A DNA stretch of 64,000 nucleotides from Clostridia bacterium (GCA_017513525.1 JAFXFC010000004.1:1-64000); one strand, 5' to 3'; shown: positions 1 through 8,636, counted from the stretch's first letter. Notes: generated by a model not told the origin, from the sequence alone. Made by a program: numbers and translations.

Positions 1-2
1 AA

Positions 3-167
3 ACTCGTAAAGGTCTGTGGTCGGAGCCTTTCTTAAACCGTCTTGCGGTAGGAGGTGAAACCGATCCACAGTATCCATTACAGTATATCATACAGTCCTT
101 GGAGAGGGACTCTAATAACTACTACTTTATTATACGAGGAGGCAGTCCTCGTGAGCAATTTCAATAA
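3..167 (+). CDS. C-terminal part of an unidentified protein of the integrated element (5' end outside window)
   Basis: An open frame runs from the window edge (codon phase starts at base 3) to a TAA at 165-167 and gives about 54 residues ending SPREQFQ. The start lies to the left. It overlaps the GTG start of the next small gene by 17 bases, which suggests translational coupling. Position just upstream of a small helix-turn-helix protein, Xis and integrase suggests a replication or mobilisation gene of the same element, but I do not recognise the family from this fragment. The frame is uninterrupted and continues to the edge, which supports it being real. Confidence 0.5.
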   Translation, partial: TRKGLWSEPFLNRLAVGGETDPQYPLQYIIQSLERDSNNYYFIIRGGSPREQFQ

Positions 168-339
168 GTTGCATTATACATATAAGGAAATCCAGATGCT
201 TTTATGCTGCCCTGAAAAGGATGCAAAGAGAATCCTCGGACAGCTCCGAGAAATTCAGGAAGACCATAACCTCGTAAGTCCTAAAGGTACGGTGTATTCA
301 TTTGTTTTTTTATGTATTTTCAAAAATATTTATCGGTAA
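151..339 (+). CDS. small putative DNA-binding protein of the integrated element (62 aa)
   Basis: I start this at GTG 151 because a GAGGAGG ribosome binding site lies at 136-142; an upstream ATG at 55 has no such site and lies within the preceding gene. The protein is basic, with a helix-turn-helix-like stretch (YTYKEIQMLLCCPEKDAKRI, about residues 8-27). In integrative elements of Clostridia, short proteins of this kind often precede Xis and Int and act as regulators or recombination directionality helpers. This is inference; no family is recognised. The end (VFLCIFKNIYR) is hydrophobic and unusual for such a protein, so a frameshift or decay near 300 is possible. Confidence 0.5.
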   Translation: MSNFNKLHYTYKEIQMLLCCPEKDAKRILGQLREIQEDHNLVSPKGTVYSFVFLCIFKNIYR

Positions 340-379
340 ATAAAAAACAAAACAAAAATCTATAGAAAGGAAAAAGTAT

Positions 380-625
380 ATGGTAAGTCAAGATCTCAGA
401 AATATAGACATAATCCCTGATGACGTTAAGCTTTACACAGTTGCCGAAGTCGCCAAAATATTAAAGACAAACAGAAATTACATATATGAGCTTATCAAGT
501 CAGGTCGTCTTCCGTGTATTCAGCTTGGTCATATAAAAATCAGACATGATGCTCTGGCTGATTTTTTGAAAAAGGGCGAAGGCTTCAATTACAATGATCC
601 CTTTAACATAATAAAAGCAAGTTAA
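380..625 (+). CDS. excisionase / MerR-type helix-turn-helix DNA-binding protein (81 aa)
   Basis: Residues ~19-66 form the winged-helix excisionase domain (HTH_17 family): LYTVAEVAKILKTNRNYIY, the recognition helix, then a short wing (SGRLPCIQLGHIKIR) and DALADFLK. Such proteins bind arm sites of the element, bend DNA and tilt the integrase toward excision. An AAAGGA site lies about 10 bases before ATG 380. The gene is directly upstream of the tyrosine integrase, with a 20-bp gap, in the usual xis-int order of Tn916-type and related elements. The length is typical. Confidence 0.85.
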   Translation: MVSQDLRNIDIIPDDVKLYTVAEVAKILKTNRNYIYELIKSGRLPCIQLGHIKIRHDALADFLKKGEGFNYNDPFNIIKAS

Positions 626-645
626 AAAAGAAAGGACTTTGGCAA

Positions 646-2124
646 ATGAAAAAAGTATCTATAGGTAAGGTGATGCAGAAGAAGAACGGACAGGAAACAG
701 GAAAAATAGCATCTTGGTACTACCGCTTTGAAAGAAAAGAGCGAAAATCTAATGGTAAACGTGATATTGCGTATAAGGCAGGCTTTAAGACAAAAAATGA
801 AGCAGAAAAAGAAGGCTTAAAAGCGTTCAATGTTGAATATGGCATCATCCCTGATCCTGATAAAAGTAAGGAAAAAATGTTTTATAACATGCAGTTTGAA
901 TGTTATGTTATGGAACATTGGTTTAATTCAAAAACTAAAAGACTGGCAAAAACAACTTTAACCGGTGACAGAAAAAGACTGAAAAATTACATATTCCCGT
1001 ATTTCGGAAAGAAAACACTCGGACAGATTGATCAGGAATTACTTCAGAACTTTTTTGATGATATGTATCTCAATTCTACACTGGCATTAAGCACAACTGA
1101 AAATCTTTACAGTCTTATGGCACAGATATTTAAATTCGCTTTTAATAATCAGCATATTTACAGAAATCCTATGCTTAATGTTGCAAAGCCTAATTTCAGA
1201 ATTGAAAGCACCGTTAAAAAGAACAAACAGAAAAGAGATACCGTTCCCGATGAAATAATTGAAAAAATATTGGAAAGATTTCCGGAAGGTACTTCAGTGC
1301 ATTTAATATTTAATCTTTGTCTTCACGCAGGGTTAAGATTGGGCGAAGCCTGCGGGCTTGCTTGGTCCGATGTTTCATTTGGCAAGCACTGTTTGTTTAT
1401 CTCAAGACAGCTTCAACGAAATTCATCCAAACAGCTTCTGTCTGCAAGAGAAGAAGAATTAATTAAAAAGCATCCATGTCTCAAAAACTTTGGCTGGTAC
1501 ACAGCAAATCCGAAGTATAATTCAAAAAGAATTATTCCGATGACACCGGAACTTGAAGAACTGCTGAAAAGAGAATATGAAAAACAGCAGTTTTATCGCA
1601 AAATGCTCGGTAAAAAATATAAAGAATACTACTACACAAAAACAGATAAACCGTATATAACAACCGATTTTGAAGAGTTCAATAGTGTCAAAGAAACATT
1701 TGAAAACGGTATTGTAAATACCGAAGGAATCGGATATAAAATTGATTTTGTAAACCGCCGTGAAGACGGAAAGCTTGTTACGGAATCCGTCGTTCAGCAT
1801 CTTGGCAGAATTGTTCACGGAAAAGAAAAAGAGCCTGCTATTTATGAAGATTTTAACATACACTCCTTAAGACATACTTTTAGTTCAAGGCTACGTGCAA
1901 AAGGATATCAGGAACATATTATTCAAAGTCTTATGGGACATAAATCCTCTGTGGAAACAAAAACATATATGCACATAACAGAAAACGAATTCAATGACAC
2001 ACTCACTAAAATCAGCGGACAGCAGTCATCTGTTTCAGATATACTGAAAGCCTTGCAAACACTTAATTTATCAGAAGAAAAATTACAGCAGTTAAGCACC
2101 ATTCTGAACGATGTTGACAGTTAA
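646..2124 (+). CDS. int: tyrosine site-specific integrase (492 aa)
   Basis: Phage/Tn916-type tyrosine recombinase that integrates and excises the element. The N-terminal part (~20-70) resembles the arm-binding AP2-like domain (WYYRFERKERKSNGKRD). A SAM-like core-binding domain covers ~75-180 and the catalytic domain ~200-450. Catalytic residues can be read: R231 in HAGLRLGEACGL, H406-x-x-R409 in HSLRHTFSSRL, H432 in LMGHKSS and the nucleophile Y441 in KTYMHI. The protein is complete, so the enzyme may be active. About 100 residues between R231 and H406 are an insertion relative to compact integrases, as seen in many Firmicutes element integrases. A terminator follows directly, and the element end should lie just beyond it. 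Confidence 0.93.
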   Translation: MKKVSIGKVMQKKNGQETGKIASWYYRFERKERKSNGKRDIAYKAGFKTKNEAEKEGLKAFNVEYGIIPDPDKSKEKMFYNMQFECYVMEHWFNSKTKRLAKTTLTGDRKRLKNYIFPYFGKKTLGQIDQELLQNFFDDMYLNSTLALSTTENLYSLMAQIFKFAFNNQHIYRNPMLNVAKPNFRIESTVKKNKQKRDTVPDEIIEKILERFPEGTSVHLIFNLCLHAGLRLGEACGLAWSDVSFGKHCLFISRQLQRNSSKQLLSAREEELIKKHPCLKNFGWYTANPKYNSKRIIPMTPELEELLKREYEKQQFYRKMLGKKYKEYYYTKTDKPYITTDFEEFNSVKETFENGIVNTEGIGYKIDFVNRREDGKLVTESVVQHLGRIVHGKEKEPAIYEDFNIHSLRHTFSSRLRAKGYQEHIIQSLMGHKSSVETKTYMHITENEFNDTLTKISGQQSSVSDILKALQTLNLSEEKLQQLSTILNDVDS

Positions 2125-2141
2125 AACTTAATATCGTTCTT

Positions 2142-2178
2142 AAAAATCTCCTGTTCAAATTGGGAACGGGAGATTTTT
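2142..2178 (+). terminator. rho-independent terminator after int
   Basis: Arms AAAAATCTCCTGTTC (2142-2156) and GAACGGGAGATTTTT (2164-2178) pair with a short loop; the T run is part of the 3' arm. It ends the xis-int transcript. Confidence 0.85.
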
Positions 2179-2210
2179 CATTTGTGCTGATGAATATTTT
2201 TTAGATTCTT

Positions 2211-2230
2211 GTAAAGTTTTGTAAAGTTTT
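2211..2230. repeat. tandem 10-bp repeat GTAAAGTTTT x2; candidate attachment-site region
   Basis: GTAAAGTTTT occurs twice in direct succession between the int terminator and the terminator of the oppositely oriented chromosomal gene. This short gap is where the element-chromosome junction is expected, so the repeat may be part of the att core or an integrase arm site. No second copy of the junction lies in the window, so this is only a candidate. Confidence 0.35.
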
Positions 2231-2239
2231 TTGCATAGA

Positions 2240-2271
2240 AAAACTCCTGCTCAGCTTTTACTGAACAGGAG
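2240..2271 (-). terminator. terminator of the GGGtGRT gene
   Basis: On the minus strand the arms CTCCTGTTCAG and CTGAGCAGGAG (plus-strand 2261-2271 and 2244-2254) are followed by TTTTTC. It lies 50 bp past the stop codon at 2320. Confidence 0.8.
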
Positions 2272-2319
2272 CATTATTACTTATAAATCTTAAATCCGTT
2301 GATATATAAGGGATTTGAC

Positions 2320-3318
2320 TTATTTAGAAGCTTCCTCTATAGCAACTGCACATGCAACAGTCATACCAACCATGGGGTTGTTACCTGCGCCTATAAGTCC
2401 CATCATTTCTACATGAGCGGGAACTGAGGAAGAGCCTGCAAACTGTGCATCTGAGTGCATACGACCCATTGTGTCTGTCATACCGTAGGAAGCGGGGCCT
2501 GCTGCCATATTGTCGGGATGAAGTGTACGGCCTGTGCCGCCGCCTGAAGCAACGGAGAAATACTTCTTGCCGATTTCATTACATTCCTTCTTATATGTGC
2601 CTGCAACGGGATGCTGGAAGCGAGTGGGGTTAGTTGAGTTACCTGTGATGGAAACGTCAACACTTTCCTGATGCATGATTGCAACGCCTTCACGAACATC
2701 GTCTGCACCGTAGCAACGAACCTTAGCTCTGGGGCCGTTGGAGTAAGCCTTTTCGCTTACGATTTCAAGCTTACCTGTCATATAATCAAACTTTGTTTCA
2801 ACGAATGTGAAACCGTTGATTCTTGAGATAATCTGAGCAGCATCTTTTCCGAGACCGTTAAGGATAACCTGAAGAGGCTGTTTTCTTACCTTGTTAGCGG
2901 AATTAGCGATACCGATAGCGCCTTCAGCAGCTGCAAAGGATTCGTGACCTGCAAGGAATGCAAAGCACTTTGTTTCTTCTCTTAAAAGCATAGCTGCAAG
3001 GTTACCGTGGCCAAGACCAACCTTTCTGTCATCAGCAACTGAACCGGGGATACAGAAAGCCTGAAGACCTTCGCCGATTGCTTCAGCAGCGTCAGCTGCC
3101 TTCACACAACCCTTCTTTATAGCGATAGCTGTGCCTGTAATATATGCCCAGCAAGCGTTCTCAAAACAGATGGGCTGAATACCCTTGATGAGATTATAAA
3201 CATCAATACCCTTATCATCGCAAATCTTCTTTGCTTCGTCGAGAGAGGCAATGCCGTACTTTTCGAGAGCAACATTGATCTGATTAATTCTTCTTTCGTA
3301 GCTTTCAAATAATGCCAT
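2320..3318 (-). CDS. GGGtGRT-family protein (332 aa), function unknown
   Basis: The family is named for the motif visible at residues 259-265 (GGGTGRT), inside a Gly/Met/His-rich conserved stretch up to about 295 (TLHPDNMAAGPASYGMTDTM). Other conserved features are GLGHGNLAAML (~101-111) and FLAGHESFAAAEGAIG (~121-136). There is no signal peptide or membrane segment, so it should be cytosolic. The biochemical role is not established to my knowledge. It always seems to be paired with the NifU-like scaffold encoded immediately upstream (gap 18 bp), so a shared iron-sulfur or redox role is likely by inference. Start ATG 3318 has a GGAGG site. Identification as the family is firm; any function is not. 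Confidence 0.9.
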   Translation of the reverse strand: MALFESYERRINQINVALEKYGIASLDEAKKICDDKGIDVYNLIKGIQPICFENACWAYITGTAIAIKKGCVKAADAAEAIGEGLQAFCIPGSVADDRKVGLGHGNLAAMLLREETKCFAFLAGHESFAAAEGAIGIANSANKVRKQPLQVILNGLGKDAAQIISRINGFTFVETKFDYMTGKLEIVSEKAYSNGPRAKVRCYGADDVREGVAIMHQESVDVSITGNSTNPTRFQHPVAGTYKKECNEIGKKYFSVASGGGTGRTLHPDNMAAGPASYGMTDTMGRMHSDAQFAGSSSVPAHVEMMGLIGAGNNPMVGMTVACAVAIEEASK

Positions 3319-3336
3319 TGTTATTTCCTCCCTCTA

Positions 3337-4029
3337 TTATTCTTCACGGGGATCGATGACTTTTGCTGCATCATCGAATCTGCCGTACTGACCTGTAGCC
3401 TTAACGAGTGCTTCGTTAGCGTCAACACCCTTACGGATAGCTTCCATCATCTTGCCGAGATGAACAAACTTATAGCCGATAACCTGATCGTCTTCATCAA
3501 GAGCCATCTTTGTGATATAGCCTTCTGCAAGTTCAAGATATCTTACACCCTTAGCCTTTGTGCTGAAGAGAGTACCAACCTGGCTTCTGAGACCCTTACC
3601 AAGGTCTTCAAGACCTGCACCTACGGGAAGTCCGCCTTCTGAGAAAGCAGTCTGAGTTCTGCCGTATACGATCTGAAGGAAGAGCTCTCTCATAGCTGTG
3701 TTGATAGCATCGCAAACAAGGTCTGTGTTGAGTGCTTCAAGAATTGTTTTGCCGGGGAGAATTTCGGAAGCCATAGCTGCTGAGTGAGTCATACCTGAGC
3801 AACCGAGAGTTTCAACAAGTGCTTCCTCAATGATACCGTTCTTAACATTGAGAGTAAGCTTGCAAGCGCCCTGCTGAGGAGCACACCAACCTACACCGTG
3901 TGTAAGACCGTTGATATCAGTGATCTGAGTTGAATGAGTCCATGCGCCTTCCTGAGGGATGGGAGCACACTTGTGTCCTACGCCCTTAGCAACAACGCAC
4001 ATATTCTGTACTTCATGTGAATAGTTCAT
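3337..4029 (-). CDS. NifU/IscU-like iron-sulfur cluster assembly scaffold partner of GGGtGRT protein (230 aa)
   Basis: The protein resembles NifU_N/IscU-type scaffolds, with cysteines C11, C21, C49, C56 and C77. GWCAPQQGACKLTLNV and LGCSGMTHSAAMASEIL correspond to the scaffold core, and a longer C-terminal region (to 230) differs from IscU (~130 aa). It is probably cytosolic and may carry or pass Fe-S clusters to its neighbour. It starts at ATG 4029 after GAAAGGAGATAATTCC and is followed by the GGGtGRT gene in a two-gene operon. The promoter is at 4065-4093. The family link is reasonable; the actual cargo is unknown. Confidence 0.82.
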   Translation of the reverse strand: MNYSHEVQNMCVVAKGVGHKCAPIPQEGAWTHSTQITDINGLTHGVGWCAPQQGACKLTLNVKNGIIEEALVETLGCSGMTHSAAMASEILPGKTILEALNTDLVCDAINTAMRELFLQIVYGRTQTAFSEGGLPVGAGLEDLGKGLRSQVGTLFSTKAKGVRYLELAEGYITKMALDEDDQVIGYKFVHLGKMMEAIRKGVDANEALVKATGQYGRFDDAAKVIDPREE

Positions 4030-4064
4030 TGGAATTATCTCCTTTCAATTTTTACATCCATATA

Positions 4065-4093
4065 ATTATACAAGCATACGACAATATTTTCAA
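4065..4093 (-). promoter_or_regulatory. sigma-A promoter of the NifU-like/GGGtGRT operon
   Basis: On the minus strand TTGAAA (4093-4088), 17 bp, TATAAT (4070-4065); 36 bp upstream of the start codon. Confidence 0.75.
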
Positions 4094-4134
4094 GTATTTC
4101 TTGCTTTAATTATGCTCATTTTTAGGCATTTATA

Positions 4135-4164
4135 TTTACAAATTGTGTAAGATTGTGCTAATAT
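4135..4164 (+). promoter_or_regulatory. putative promoter of the DUF554 gene
   Basis: TTTACA (4135-4140), 18 bp, TAATAT (4159-4164), 36 bp before ATG 4200. Weaker than consensus. Confidence 0.5.
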
Positions 4165-4199
4165 ATTCAGGAATTTTTCACTTTGGAGATGAAAAAATA

Positions 4200-4898
4200 A
4201 TGCTCGGCGTAATAATAAATGTTGTAACGGTAATTCTCGGAAGTACATTCGGTCTTCTTCTGAAAAAAGGAATTAATGAAAAAATCTCAAAGGCTGCGAT
4301 GACGGCAATAGGTCTTTGCACACTGTATATCGGTATCAGCGGAGCTTTAGAAGGCGAAAACACAATAGTTCTCATTCTTTCAATGGTATTCGGAACAATA
4401 ATAGGAACCGCAATTGATATTGATGCGCTTTTGCAAAAAGCAGGAGATTTTCTTGAGAATAAAATGAAATCAAAAGGTGAAAAAGGCACCTTAGCACAGG
4501 GCTTTATTACGGGATCACTTCTTTTCTGTATCGGTGCTATGACAATAGTCGGTTCTCTTAATGCAGGACTTCAAGGCGATAACGAGCTTCTTATAACAAA
4601 ATCAATACTTGATCTGATTTCTTCTTGTATGCTTTCGAGTACCCTTGGAATAGGTGTCATGTTTGCCGCTGTTTTTGTTCTTATTTATCAGGGCGGACTC
4701 GTGCTTCTCGCTTCGCTTTTACAGAATATTCTCACAGATACTGCCATGATAGCGGAAATTACATGTGCAGGCTCAGTTATGATAATAGCGCTTGGACTTA
4801 ACCTTCTCGGAATAACAAAAATTAAGGTAGCAAATTTCTTACCCGCATTACTTCTGGTTCCTTTGTTTTACATTCTTTCGGGATATCTTCCAATATGA
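4200..4898 (+). CDS. DUF554 (YdfK/YqgA-type) integral membrane protein (232 aa)
   Basis: I chose ATG 4200, which follows GGAGATG at 4186, over a frame-open ATG at 4143 that lacks a site. The protein has about seven hydrophobic segments starting at the N-terminus (MLGVIINVVTVILGSTFGLLL) and the family features GTIIGTAIDID and GSLLFCIGAMTIVGSLNAGLQGD. DUF554 proteins are probable small-molecule or ion transporters of unknown substrate in the plasma membrane. Single-gene unit with its own promoter and a shared terminator. Confidence 0.88.
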   Translation: MLGVIINVVTVILGSTFGLLLKKGINEKISKAAMTAIGLCTLYIGISGALEGENTIVLILSMVFGTIIGTAIDIDALLQKAGDFLENKMKSKGEKGTLAQGFITGSLLFCIGAMTIVGSLNAGLQGDNELLITKSILDLISSCMLSSTLGIGVMFAAVFVLIYQGGLVLLASLLQNILTDTAMIAEITCAGSVMIIALGLNLLGITKIKVANFLPALLLVPLFYILSGYLPI

Positions 4899-4915
4899 TA
4901 AATTCAAAAATTTAA

Positions 4916-4949
4916 GCCGGAACAAGGAAAAACCTGTTCCGGCTGTTTT
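4916..4949. terminator. bidirectional terminator between DUF554 gene and GPH symporter
   Basis: GCCGGAACAAGG (4916-4927) pairs with CCTGTTCCGGC (4933-4943) and is followed by TTTTT on the plus strand and preceded by A-rich DNA for the convergent gene. Confidence 0.8.
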
Positions 4950-4962
4950 TCTTAATTGAATT

Positions 4963-6507
4963 TTATTTGCTCTTTCTTGCTGCGATTTCTGCAACCATTT
5001 CTCTCTGTCTCTTTTCTGTAACAGTATAGAAGAACATGGGTACTGCGCAAGCGAACATACTGATAACACCTGAAAGGATAAGCACATTCCAGAGTGCATC
5101 GGGGGATTCAACAAAGCCTGTTTCTGCATTGATGCCTGCAATAGCCATTGACATAACACCGATGAAAGCACCTACTGCCATACCTATCTTATTAATAAGA
5201 GTCTGCATTGCGAAACAGATACCTTCGCCTCTCTCGCCTGTTTTCCACTCAAGATAATCAACCGTATCACCTATCATAGCATAGGTCATGATGTTATTAA
5301 CACCCTGAGGAATACCGAGAAGGATAAGACCGATAGCTGCAACAATAAGCTTCCATGTTGCATCATATCCTACGAAATACATAATTGCCATTACGACACC
5401 GCCGAAGAGGTGAACGAAAATATATGTATATTTCTTTGTGAACTTCTTTGTAAGATAAGGAACAAGAAGAGAAGCTACAAGACCGCCGGGTACAACGAGA
5501 AGAGTTATAATACCGAAAAGGCCTTCGTTTTTAAGAACATACTTTGCGAAATAAAGACCGCCTGTGTATGTATAAACCATTCTTGCACCGCCGAGGATTC
5601 CTGAAAGAACGATAAGAAGAAGCTCTTTGTTTTTGAAAAGGAGCTTAATGTTGTGTACGAATGAGGGGGGCTCGCCTTCTGCCGTAAATCTTTCCTTTGT
5701 GTTCTTGAAGCCATAGAAGAACATAGGCATTGCAACAACAACGAATATAACAGCAAAGATAAAGTATGCCCATTTGAGAGTGTTTGCATTTGCATCTGTC
5801 ATGCTCTTTATAACAGTTCCGACGAAAGCGGTTGCACCTTCTGCATCAACACCGTAGTCTTTCATAATGAGAGCAATATGTTCTGCGGAATCTGTATATT
5901 TATACTTTGCAGTAATAGCATCGGTAACGATCGGAACACCGACAGTAACTAAACCTGCACCGACAGTACAAGCAAGACGGGCAACGGTAAGAATATTGCC
6001 TCTTACCGTGGTATCGTTTGTAAGACAGGTTGACAGTCCCCAATAGGGAACGTCTGCAATCGTATAAACAACTGACCAGATGATATACAAAACCGAAATA
6101 ACAGCAAAGCTGGCAACGGATTTCGCAGAGAATACGGGCAAGAAGCAAAGTATGGTACATATACCTATAGGAATAGCCATCCATTTAAGATAGGGACGGC
6201 ACTTACCCCACTTGGTTCTCGTCTTATCAACGACACTGCCCATTATGGGATCGTTGAAAGCATCGAATACACGGGTAACGAGCATAAGAATAGCAACAGC
6301 GATAGCGCCGTCAACTATACCTATTTTAACATCGCTGGCACCGAATAAAAGTGCATCTGTCATAAAAATAGTAAGATAAGAGCCTATAATAGTACAGATA
6401 AAATTCTGTCCGATACCTGTAACAGAATAGGCAATTGCTTCCTTCGGCTGAACACCCTGACCGGGGGTTGTGCCGAAGAGCTTGTGAAGGAAGTTATTCA
6501 TAAACAT
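4963..6507 (-). CDS. GPH-family (MelB-like) sugar:cation symporter (514 aa)
   Basis: Member of the glycoside-pentoside-hexuronide:cation symporter family of the MFS fold. Twelve hydrophobic segments are evident. The family motifs are the early Asp-containing helix (DAFNDPIMGSVVDKTRTKWGKCRPYL, about residues 82-107), which binds the coupling cation, and IPQGVNNIMTYAMIGDTVDYLEWKTGERGEG near residue 400. It should import a glycoside with Na+ or H+; the substrate cannot be told from sequence. No glycosidase is adjacent, unlike the second GPH gene at 51.8 kb. The two are clearly different paralogues. Confidence 0.9.
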   Translation of the reverse strand: MFMNNFLHKLFGTTPGQGVQPKEAIAYSVTGIGQNFICTIIGSYLTIFMTDALLFGASDVKIGIVDGAIAVAILMLVTRVFDAFNDPIMGSVVDKTRTKWGKCRPYLKWMAIPIGICTILCFLPVFSAKSVASFAVISVLYIIWSVVYTIADVPYWGLSTCLTNDTTVRGNILTVARLACTVGAGLVTVGVPIVTDAITAKYKYTDSAEHIALIMKDYGVDAEGATAFVGTVIKSMTDANANTLKWAYFIFAVIFVVVAMPMFFYGFKNTKERFTAEGEPPSFVHNIKLLFKNKELLLIVLSGILGGARMVYTYTGGLYFAKYVLKNEGLFGIITLLVVPGGLVASLLVPYLTKKFTKKYTYIFVHLFGGVVMAIMYFVGYDATWKLIVAAIGLILLGIPQGVNNIMTYAMIGDTVDYLEWKTGERGEGICFAMQTLINKIGMAVGAFIGVMSMAIAGINAETGFVESPDALWNVLILSGVISMFACAVPMFFYTVTEKRQREMVAEIAARKSK

Positions 6508-6625
6508 TTTCCCCTTTTTTAGATATTATACATATAATAACACAACAATATAAAAAAGAAAAGTCCAAATATTGGGTAAAGTTGCACTAAATTTATTTAT
6601 TTTTCTTTAAATTACCGTTTTTTTA

Positions 6626-6654
6626 TGGACAGATAAGCGAAAAAATAGTAAAAT
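6626..6654 (+). promoter_or_regulatory. putative promoter of the secreted metallophosphoesterase
   Basis: TGGACA (6626-6631), 17 bp, TAAAAT (6649-6654), 25 bp before ATG 6679. Confidence 0.5.
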
Positions 6655-6678
6655 CAACTTATCAAGGAGATGAATATT

Positions 6679-7974
6679 ATGAAAAAAATATTAACTGTTT
6701 TCTTAACACTCATAATGCTGATGACCTTAAGCCTTTCGGCATTTGCGGCAAATCCCGTTTCAGCCACAGAAGAATGGTTAAAAAATTGGGATGAAAGAAC
6801 CTCCGCTTCAGGAAAGCTCTGGCAAAATCCCGGTGAAGAAGAAAATGACAGAGTTTTTTCTTGGATATCCAATTCCCTTGAAAGCACTTTTATATATTCC
6901 GACGGCAAAAATGAATTTTCGGCAAAACCCGAATGTAAAATTGCTCTTCACGGAATAATTCACACGGTAAAGCTTTATGACCTCACGGACGGAAGCTATA
7001 CCTACAGTTATACTGCAGACGGTGTTACATATAACGGAAGCTTTTCTGTAGAAAAAGAAGACACCTCATTTACTGCAATGTTCTCAGCAGACCCGCAGCT
7101 CGGCCGCTCAGGCGGCAACAGTGAAAAAGCTGTTCAGGATGACACATACGGCTGGGAAAGAACACTTAAGAGTGCCGAAAACAACGGTGCCGAGCTTATA
7201 CTCACTGCAGGCGATCAGGTAAATGAAGGCTTTTCACTTACTCAGTACAATGCCCTTTTCTCACCCGATACATTAAAAAATATTCCCTTTGCACCGACAT
7301 CGGGCAATCACGATTTCTATTCTCCGCTTTTCCCTCTTTATTTTGGTGACGCGGGTAATAACGCCATCGGAAATGATTATTATTTCTCATACGGAAATGC
7401 TCTTTTTATAGTTCTTGATTCAAATAATATCATTTCACCCATTCACATTAAAACAATTTCAGATGCCATAGCAAAATATCCCGATGCCGCATGGAGAGTT
7501 ATAATGCTCCACCACGGTGCATATTCAGCAGATGCCGACGAATTCACAAACATGATTTGTGCAGGCACACTTAAAAGCACCTTTGACAAATACGATATTG
7601 ACTTAGTTCTCAGCGGACACAATCACTTTTATTCGAGAACATACCCCATTTATAACGGCGGAATTTCTACAGTGGGCACTGTTTATTTTGAAGCAGGCTC
7701 AGCTTCAGGCGGAAAATGCAGCAGCTTCGACACATCAGCTACAGATTATATAGTACACAGCGTTGATCTTAAGGAAGCTTCATATTCTCTTCTTACATTT
7801 ACTGAAGATACCATTGAAGTCAATTCATATCTTACGGATTCGGGTGAGATATTTGACAGCTTCACAGTCTTAAACACCGAAAGCGCAGCTACTGTTCCGA
7901 GCTTCGGACTTTTCGGAAGAATAATCGCTTTCTTCGAAAAGCTGTTCTCATATATCCCTGCTCTTTATCGATAA
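6679..7974 (+). CDS. secreted purple-acid-phosphatase-like metallophosphoesterase (431 aa)
   Basis: ATG 6679 follows AAGGAG (6664-6669) at 9 bp. A signal peptide covers ~1-25 (MKKILTVFLTLIMLMTLSLSAFAA). A fibronectin-like N-domain (~40-130, ENDRVFSWIS...GSFSVEK) is followed by the calcineurin-type phosphoesterase fold. Metal-binding motifs in order: SADPQLG, LTAGDQVN, GNHDFY, MLHHGAY and GHNHFYSRTYP. This is the layout of purple acid phosphatases. It probably releases phosphate from organic esters outside the cell. The short hydrophobic C-terminal helix (FGRIIAFFEKLFSYI) might retain it at the membrane. No phosphate-starvation operator was recognised. Confidence 0.88.
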   Translation: MKKILTVFLTLIMLMTLSLSAFAANPVSATEEWLKNWDERTSASGKLWQNPGEEENDRVFSWISNSLESTFIYSDGKNEFSAKPECKIALHGIIHTVKLYDLTDGSYTYSYTADGVTYNGSFSVEKEDTSFTAMFSADPQLGRSGGNSEKAVQDDTYGWERTLKSAENNGAELILTAGDQVNEGFSLTQYNALFSPDTLKNIPFAPTSGNHDFYSPLFPLYFGDAGNNAIGNDYYFSYGNALFIVLDSNNIISPIHIKTISDAIAKYPDAAWRVIMLHHGAYSADADEFTNMICAGTLKSTFDKYDIDLVLSGHNHFYSRTYPIYNGGISTVGTVYFEAGSASGGKCSSFDTSATDYIVHSVDLKEASYSLLTFTEDTIEVNSYLTDSGEIFDSFTVLNTESAATVPSFGLFGRIIAFFEKLFSYIPALYR

Positions 7975-7982
7975 AGAAAAGA

Positions 7983-8020
7983 ACCTATGTTATCACATTA
8001 CGGTAACATAGGTCTTTTTT
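7983..8020. terminator. bidirectional terminator between phosphoesterase and engB
   Basis: ACCTATGTTA (7983-7992) pairs with TAACATAGGT (8004-8013), followed by CTTTTTT. Reading the other way the hairpin is followed by TTCTTTTC. Confidence 0.85.
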
Positions 8021-8032
8021 GTTAATTATAAT

Positions 8033-8617
8033 TTATTCGGCAATACTGTTTTCTATTGTTTCCTTAAGCTCTTTCATGCCTTCGCCGTTCTGGGCGGAGG
8101 CTTCTATTACTTTCAGAGAGGCTTTAAGATATGGGTTTTCTGCAAATGCCTTTCTTCTCTGCTCTCTTTCAGTTTTATTAAGCTTATCACATTTTGTAAG
8201 AACGCAAATAAACGGAAAGCCTGCATCCTCCAAAAAGCCCAGCATTGTTTTGTCATCCTCGGTGGGCTCGTGACGCATATCAAGAAGCTGAATTACAAGC
8301 TTTATGTTTCTTTCGGAGGCAAAATATGCTTCCATGAGCTCTCCCCAACGGCGTCTTTCGTTATCCGAGCGCTTTGCATAGCCGTAGCCGGGAAGATCGG
8401 CAATTCTCACTCCGTCAACAAGGAAGAAATTTATTGTTGTGGTTTTTCCGGGCACTCCCGAAACTCTCGCAAGATTCTTTCTGTTGAAAAACTTATTTAT
8501 GAGTGAGGATTTACCTACATTAGATTTTCCTGCAAATACAATTTCGGGAAGATCGGAGGCTCTCAGCTGTGAAGCTGTTCCGAAAGAGGCTTCGAATTTT
8601 ACATTATTAATATTCAT
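8033..8617 (-). CDS. engB: ribosome biogenesis GTPase EngB/YsxC (194 aa)
   Basis: Small essential GTPase that assists late maturation of the 50S subunit. Motifs: G1 GKSNVGKS (residues 30-37), G3 DLPGYG (74-79), G4 TKCDK (141-145), and the family-specific KTTTINFF near residue 58. The length matches the family. It lies 19 bp downstream of lon on the same strand, an arrangement also known from Bacillus (lon-ysxC), and is probably the last gene of the tldD-tldE-lon-engB group. Confidence 0.96.
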   Translation of the reverse strand: MNINNVKFEASFGTASQLRASDLPEIVFAGKSNVGKSSLINKFFNRKNLARVSGVPGKTTTINFFLVDGVRIADLPGYGYAKRSDNERRRWGELMEAYFASERNIKLVIQLLDMRHEPTEDDKTMLGFLEDAGFPFICVLTKCDKLNKTEREQRRKAFAENPYLKASLKVIEASAQNGEGMKELKETIENSIAE

Positions 8618-8636
8618 TTATACTAAAGTCCTTTCG

